DNA from: Sedimentitalea nanhaiensis DSM 24252
GTDB taxonomy: Bacteria > Pseudomonadota > Alphaproteobacteria > Rhodobacterales > Rhodobacteraceae
Assembly: GCF_000473225.1 (NCBI RefSeq)
Contig: NZ_KI421509.1
Span: 3,593,421-3,657,420, forward strand
Direction of reading: 5' to 3'
Length of the DNA: 64,000 bases
The notes beneath the pieces were generated by a model. The model made no database searches. It had not been told where the DNA came from and worked only from the letters and a program-made list of their open reading frames with translations. A program made the position numbers and the translations under genes. Below, in pieces: positions 61,601-64,000 of this stretch (its first letter is position 1; each line of letters begins with the position of its first letter).

Positions 61601-61764
61601 CGGACGCCTTCTTTGCGTCGATGGCGGTCACGATCATGGGTGGCCTCGCCTTTGCCTCGGTACTGACCCTTGTCGCCGTGCCGGTGCTGTACGCACTCCT
61701 TTTCCGTATCCGTCCACCAAAAGACGAAAGCGCCGACTCGAAAACCGGGACAGCCTCTGGCTGA
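58681..61764 (+). CDS. RND efflux pump, inner-membrane permease
   Basis: A 1,027-residue pump, full length for the HAE-1/AcrB class, with 12 membrane helices and two large periplasmic loops. In helix 4 the proton-relay segment reads GMLVDNAIVITEG (about 400-412): the first Asp is present, but the second, Asp408 of AcrB, is Asn. The Lys partner in helix 10 (MLMKNAIVLVEE, about 922) is conserved. Exports hydrophobic compounds using the proton gradient. 32 bp after the adaptor gene, same operon. Confidence 0.93.
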   Translation: MAFSISGASIQRPVAVWLLILFCLLGGYWGLNTVGRLEDPSFTLKTALVFVPYPGATAVEVEEEVSDVIENALQQMKQLDRVESKSMPGMAQITVEIEGTYGPDEIPQVWDEMRLRIRDVEGELPEGARAPIVNDDFGDVYGMFYAVKTEGLSPREERDLATKLRLGLVTVDGVAKVEVQGLTEEVITISIPSARLTELGLPPNQVLSVLNDENLVFDNGEITEGPARIGLSVPPGYVTPEGIEELRLGAAGEVGQVAIHDIARVARDEAEQPSQIIRQNGTAAFTLGVSALTNRNVVEVGAAAAARLEKLKAELPEGVEITPIYEQHVVVDQAVSSFLLSLAMSVAIVVGALILTMGWRAGLVVGATLGLTVFVTLFFMSVFGIAMERISLGALIIAMGMLVDNAIVITEGMVIGMARGKSAEKAAAETESSTSIPLLGATVIGIMAFSGIGLSPDATGEFLFSLFAVITISLLMSWILAVTVTPYLGKLLLKAPKNTSDDPYKGAFYGIYRGMLWLVLRARVLVVLIIVGITVVSVMAFGQVKQAFFPASNTPLFYVEFQMPQGTDINVTDREMRRLEQMFLAEEGVTDVTTLVGRGASRFMLTYSPEQADASYGQLIVRVADAEAIPAMANRLNRDLPAAFPNALVRVEELVFGPPSGADVAVRFSGADPVILRQLADDATRIYAAAGTITNSRTNWRQREILIEPIVDESRMRLAGTSRSAISDTVRYGTSGLRVGELREGDEVIPIHLRLPANERDGIDRVRDLSAWSDGAGAYVPMANLVERFEPRLVEALIHRRNRERTITALGGARGDLTADEAFKSVRTEIEALPPPEGYSMEWGGQYESSTDAQTSLGKQLPLSFLVMLTISILMFNKVRQPLILWLVVPMSVTGMVLGLLFTGLPFTFTALLGFLSLSGMLMKNAIVLVEEIDVQRADGVPDYKAVIDGSVSRLRPVVLAAGTTIFGMIPLLPDAFFASMAVTIMGGLAFASVLTLVAVPVLYALLFRIRPPKDESADSKTGTASG

Positions 61765-61955
61765 AGTGATTCACGCTTCAAGTGGGTAGAACCGCCCCTT
61801 GAACAAAATGCGCTTGTAGCTTAACGCCAGCTTCTAAATCGTGGCGAAGGCGGGCGATCTTTTCCTTAGACCATCAACATTTCGTGCTTGTTCGAAGGTC
61901 AGCTGCGCCCGGAAAAGAGAATGTCGCCGCAAAGCGGTCCGTTCGCAGTATACGC

Positions 61956-61985
61956 AAAAGGCCCACCAGGGATGGCGGGCCTTCC
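61956..61985 (-). terminator. Rho-independent terminator of the truncated gene
   Basis: On the minus strand: GGCCCGCC-ATCCCT-GGTGGGCC followed by TTTTGCG. Eight-base-pair stem (one G-T or mismatch). It follows the stop of the fragment at 62002. Confidence 0.75.
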
Positions 61986-62001
61986 GGTTGATCTCGGTGT
62001 A

Positions 62002-62182
62002 TCAGTTGGCGCAGGCGCGGATGGCTTCGATGTCCGGCCCATTAGGCGACCGACCCAGATTGAAGGGGGCGGACGCATCGCGCCATTTGGCGTAATCGGC
62101 CAGATATTCGAGCTGGCTGAGATAGACCTTGGCCGAGGCGGGGTTTTCGCAGGCGGTCTCGATGATCACCTCATTGGCGAGT
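62002..62182 (-). pseudogene. C-terminal fragment of an unrecognised gene, cut by ISL3 copy 2
   Basis: A 59-residue open frame ending TGA at 62002-62004: it starts LANEVIIETACENPASAKVY, includes YLADYAKWRD, and ends GPDIEAIRACAN. Composition is that of a real protein and it is followed by a good terminator, but it has no start before the IS boundary at 62183. I cannot name the family. The missing 5' part may lie beyond the element or be lost. Confidence 0.55.
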
Positions 62183-63910
62183 TGTCGCGTAGCCCTTAAT
62201 TGGGCTCTGCCTCAATCTGTGTGGCGGAACGGTAGCATTCTCGCCCGCAACAATTCTGGACCGGCTCGACCGTACATGGCGCGTTTGAGCGTCTTCAGGC
62301 GATTGATCTGACCTTCTGCTTGGCCGTTGCTCCATGGCATCTCGATGGCGTTTTTGACTGCATCGAAGTCCCGGTTCAATGTGCGGGCAAAGCGCACGAT
62401 GGGCGCCAGATCGGTTTCGATCGCGTTGTCGATCCATGCTGGGAGCGGGTCTGCTTGGCGGCTGCGCAGGATACCGTTGAACCGCATGGCGAGACTTCGC
62501 ATCGTTGCGAAGGCGGGAGAACCGGCCTTGAGCGCGTCGACTTTCCGCGCTTGATCCGGGGTGAGCTTTCCGCGGGGTTTGATGCACAGCGCGGCTGCGA
62601 TGACCGGGGAAATCGCGTGCCCCGTTTCCGGGTCCCGGACTGGCTTAAGGATTTCGTGCTCTACCTTGGAGTCGCTCCCTTGCTGTTCTGCTTTTCGCCA
62701 GCCCGCCAACAGACGCTGCAAATGCGACTGACTCCCCTCGTAACCGCGCTCTCGGATCAGACGGAACAGGGCGCTGCCAGTTCGAATGCCCTCCTTCCAG
62801 CTTTGGCTCAGGAACTCTTCAAAGTACCACGGCGATGTCGGCTTCAAAGCGGCCCGCCTGCGGTCCGGTGGTGTCTCGAACTGCAGCCATTTCGCGATGC
62901 TGCGACGCGGGAACCCTGTTCGCCGCCCGATCTCGCTGCATGAAAGCCCCTGATTTCGGAGCGCATGAATGGTGGCGAAAATCTCTTCCCGAGACGTCCT
63001 ATGCGCCAGGCGTGACTTCAGAAGGCTGCCGGCTGCGGTGATGTTGTCGGCGTCGGACAGCAGCGCCCTGCCGGTCGCACGGCCGTGAAGGTTCATTTGC
63101 TCCTCGATGGCCTGCCGCAGGTTTTGTACGATATGGAACCGGTCAGCGACCTGCTTCGCCTGCGGTGCCCCTTGCCGTGCTGCCTGGGCGTAGAGACCGC
63201 AGCGATCTCTGCTGATCACTTCCACCTCGGGGTGTCGCTTCAGCCAGTTGGTGCAGCTGACGACATCTCGATCCTCAAGAATGTCGATCACCACGCGACG
63301 CTCCAGATCCACAATGATCGTGCCGTAGGTTTGCGATTTCCGCCAACTCCAGTCGTCGATCCCGATGACTGTCGGCGACTCGCCACTGTCTTGGGCACGG
63401 TTCTTCAGCTGCCTAAGCACCGTGTCATCGCTGACTCCAAGGCCCAAACGATGCAACAACCGCTCGGCTGGCCGTCCGCCGGTCGCATGCCCAAGATGGG
63501 TGACAATCTCCCCGACACGCGAAGTACGACGTGCAAATGGACGCGCAATCGAGGCGATTTGGTCTGAGAATGTCCGGCGTGGGCAAGCGGGTGCCTGACA
63601 TCGCCAACGGCAAATTGCGAGATCAACCGTTACCTCGTCTCCATGCGCGGGATAATCCTGCAGCCGCCGACGCCGCCAGCCGTGACGTCGGCGTGAATGC
63701 AATCCACAGTCTGGGCAAATGCCGTTGGGAGCCAAGACGCCAGATACAATCCACCCGCCTCTTTCACTTCGCTCAACGCTTTGAACGGCAACATCGCTCC
63801 CGGGCGACCAGTGCTTCTTCGAACTCACAACTATACCTCCTGAATTTTCCAGTTTCAGGATAGTTGCGCCACACAAAGTGAGGCAGAACCGATTAAAGGG
63901 CAACGCGACA
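62183..63910 (-). mobile_element. ISL3-like element, intact copy 2
   Basis: 1,728 bp with inverted ends TGTCGCGTAGCCC and TGTCGCGTTGCCC extending as about 48-bp imperfect repeats. It appears identical in sequence to copy 1 outside the IS630 insertion. No flanking duplication is visible. Confidence 0.92.
62212..63828 (-). CDS. ISL3-family transposase
   Basis: A 538-residue DDE transposase. The N-terminal zinc-binding and HTH part (NGICPDCGLHSRRRHGWRRR, WRCQAPACPRRTF; four Cys) is followed by the ISL3 catalytic core with VIGIDDWSWRKSQTYGTIIV (first Asp), the segment RDRCGLYAQAARQGAP and, near the end, PWSNGQAEGQINRLK (the Glu region). The GTG at 63828 has AGGAGG seven bases upstream, and lies inside the element beyond the inverted repeat; the ATG at 63903 would lie in the repeat and is rejected. 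Complete and probably active. Confidence 0.92.
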   Translation of the reverse strand: MSSKKHWSPGSDVAVQSVERSERGGWIVSGVLAPNGICPDCGLHSRRRHGWRRRRLQDYPAHGDEVTVDLAICRWRCQAPACPRRTFSDQIASIARPFARRTSRVGEIVTHLGHATGGRPAERLLHRLGLGVSDDTVLRQLKNRAQDSGESPTVIGIDDWSWRKSQTYGTIIVDLERRVVIDILEDRDVVSCTNWLKRHPEVEVISRDRCGLYAQAARQGAPQAKQVADRFHIVQNLRQAIEEQMNLHGRATGRALLSDADNITAAGSLLKSRLAHRTSREEIFATIHALRNQGLSCSEIGRRTGFPRRSIAKWLQFETPPDRRRAALKPTSPWYFEEFLSQSWKEGIRTGSALFRLIRERGYEGSQSHLQRLLAGWRKAEQQGSDSKVEHEILKPVRDPETGHAISPVIAAALCIKPRGKLTPDQARKVDALKAGSPAFATMRSLAMRFNGILRSRQADPLPAWIDNAIETDLAPIVRFARTLNRDFDAVKNAIEMPWSNGQAEGQINRLKTLKRAMYGRAGPELLRARMLPFRHTD

Positions 63911-63911
63911 C

Positions 63912-64000
63912 CTGCTGCCGCTCACAGCGGCTTTCCTGCTGGAGCGTTGGGCAGAGGCGCGCCCGGAGCGGGCCGCGATAGTAAATCGCCTCGCCTGGCT
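63912..64000 (+). other. Open frame running off the right edge
   Basis: The plus strand reads LLPLTAAFLLERWAEARPER and continues open to the edge. It looks like protein-coding DNA of a gene interrupted by ISL3 copy 2, but no family can be given from 30 residues. Confidence 0.3.

Larger units (their letters stand above)
51357..63910. mobile_element. Composite-transposon-like unit: two ISL3-like copies around an 8-kb cargo
   Basis: Two ISL3-like elements in the same orientation (51357-54141 and 62183-63910) bracket 54142-62182. The cargo holds the luciferase-domain, extradiol dioxygenase, HxlR, TetR and RND genes. The right end of the cargo is a gene fragment cut by copy 2. The pair could move the cargo, or recombine with each other and delete it. 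Confidence 0.6.

Noticed and set aside
1-64000. CRISPR array, tRNA or rRNA genes
   Set aside because: No regularly spaced direct repeats and no tRNA or rRNA signature seen on reading both strands.

Overview
This window looks like a large accessory plasmid of an alphaproteobacterium, most likely of the Rhodobacterales (Roseobacter/Paracoccus type). The basis is a complete repABC replication and partition operon, GC-rich coding DNA, RepB-type parS palindromes (GTTCACAGCTGTGAAC, fitting the rhizobial consensus GTTNNCNGCNGNNAAC), and a set of conserved plasmid genes of unknown function typical of that group (DUF736, DUF1403, DUF2493, DUF3768, strawberry-notch helicase). I saw no rRNA, tRNA or CRISPR array.

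Layout. 0-8 kb is a defence island: an IS21 end that truncates an MmeI-like DNA methyltransferase, a DMT-type exporter, then a type II CBASS (CD-NTase, Cap2 E2-E1 and Cap3 JAMM peptidase on the minus strand, with a divergent Cap15-like membrane effector). 8-13 kb holds the DNA-processing genes of conjugation (VirD4/TraG coupling protein, relaxase, small accessory protein). 13.6-17 kb has a small conserved plasmid protein with a decayed inverted copy, a GSU2403-type nucleotidyltransferase-fold protein and a DUF2493/SLOG protein. 17-21 kb is an IetAS pair (S8 protease plus AAA ATPase), known both as a Ti-plasmid stability module and as an anti-phage pair. 21-25 kb carries a rhomboid protease, a tandem DUF736 protein and an IS110 element with a probable bridge-RNA leader.

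25-39 kb is a minus-strand block of plasmid establishment and maintenance genes: a 1,420-residue methyltransferase-helicase (strawberry notch), the prlF-yhaV toxin-antitoxin pair with two tiny overlapping genes downstream, a large ParB-like protein, DUF3085, DUF3768 and an ArdC-like antirestriction protein. A broken cation transporter and a c-type cytochrome sit among them. Several of these genes share a short A-rich hairpin in their leaders. 39-46 kb is the replicon core: Fic protein, two parS palindromes, repC, a probable counter-transcribed RNA, repB, repA, vapBC and a serine recombinase.

46-51 kb is metabolic: DUF1403, a GAF-Fis regulator, an aldehyde dehydrogenase and a zinc alcohol dehydrogenase, with a perfect TGTCTCA-N4-TGAGACA operator candidate between regulator and dehydrogenases. 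51-64 kb is flanked by two equal-length ISL3-like elements in the same orientation, the first split by an IS630 element at a TA. Between them lies an 8-kb cargo: a small coupled ORF plus a luciferase-domain protein, an extradiol dioxygenase, HxlR and two TetR regulators, and an RND efflux pump (adaptor plus permease). It has the form of a composite transposon.

The genes combine plasmid survival (repABC, parS, three addiction-type modules), transfer, host protection (CBASS, IetAS) and stress or solvent tolerance cargo brought in by insertion sequences.
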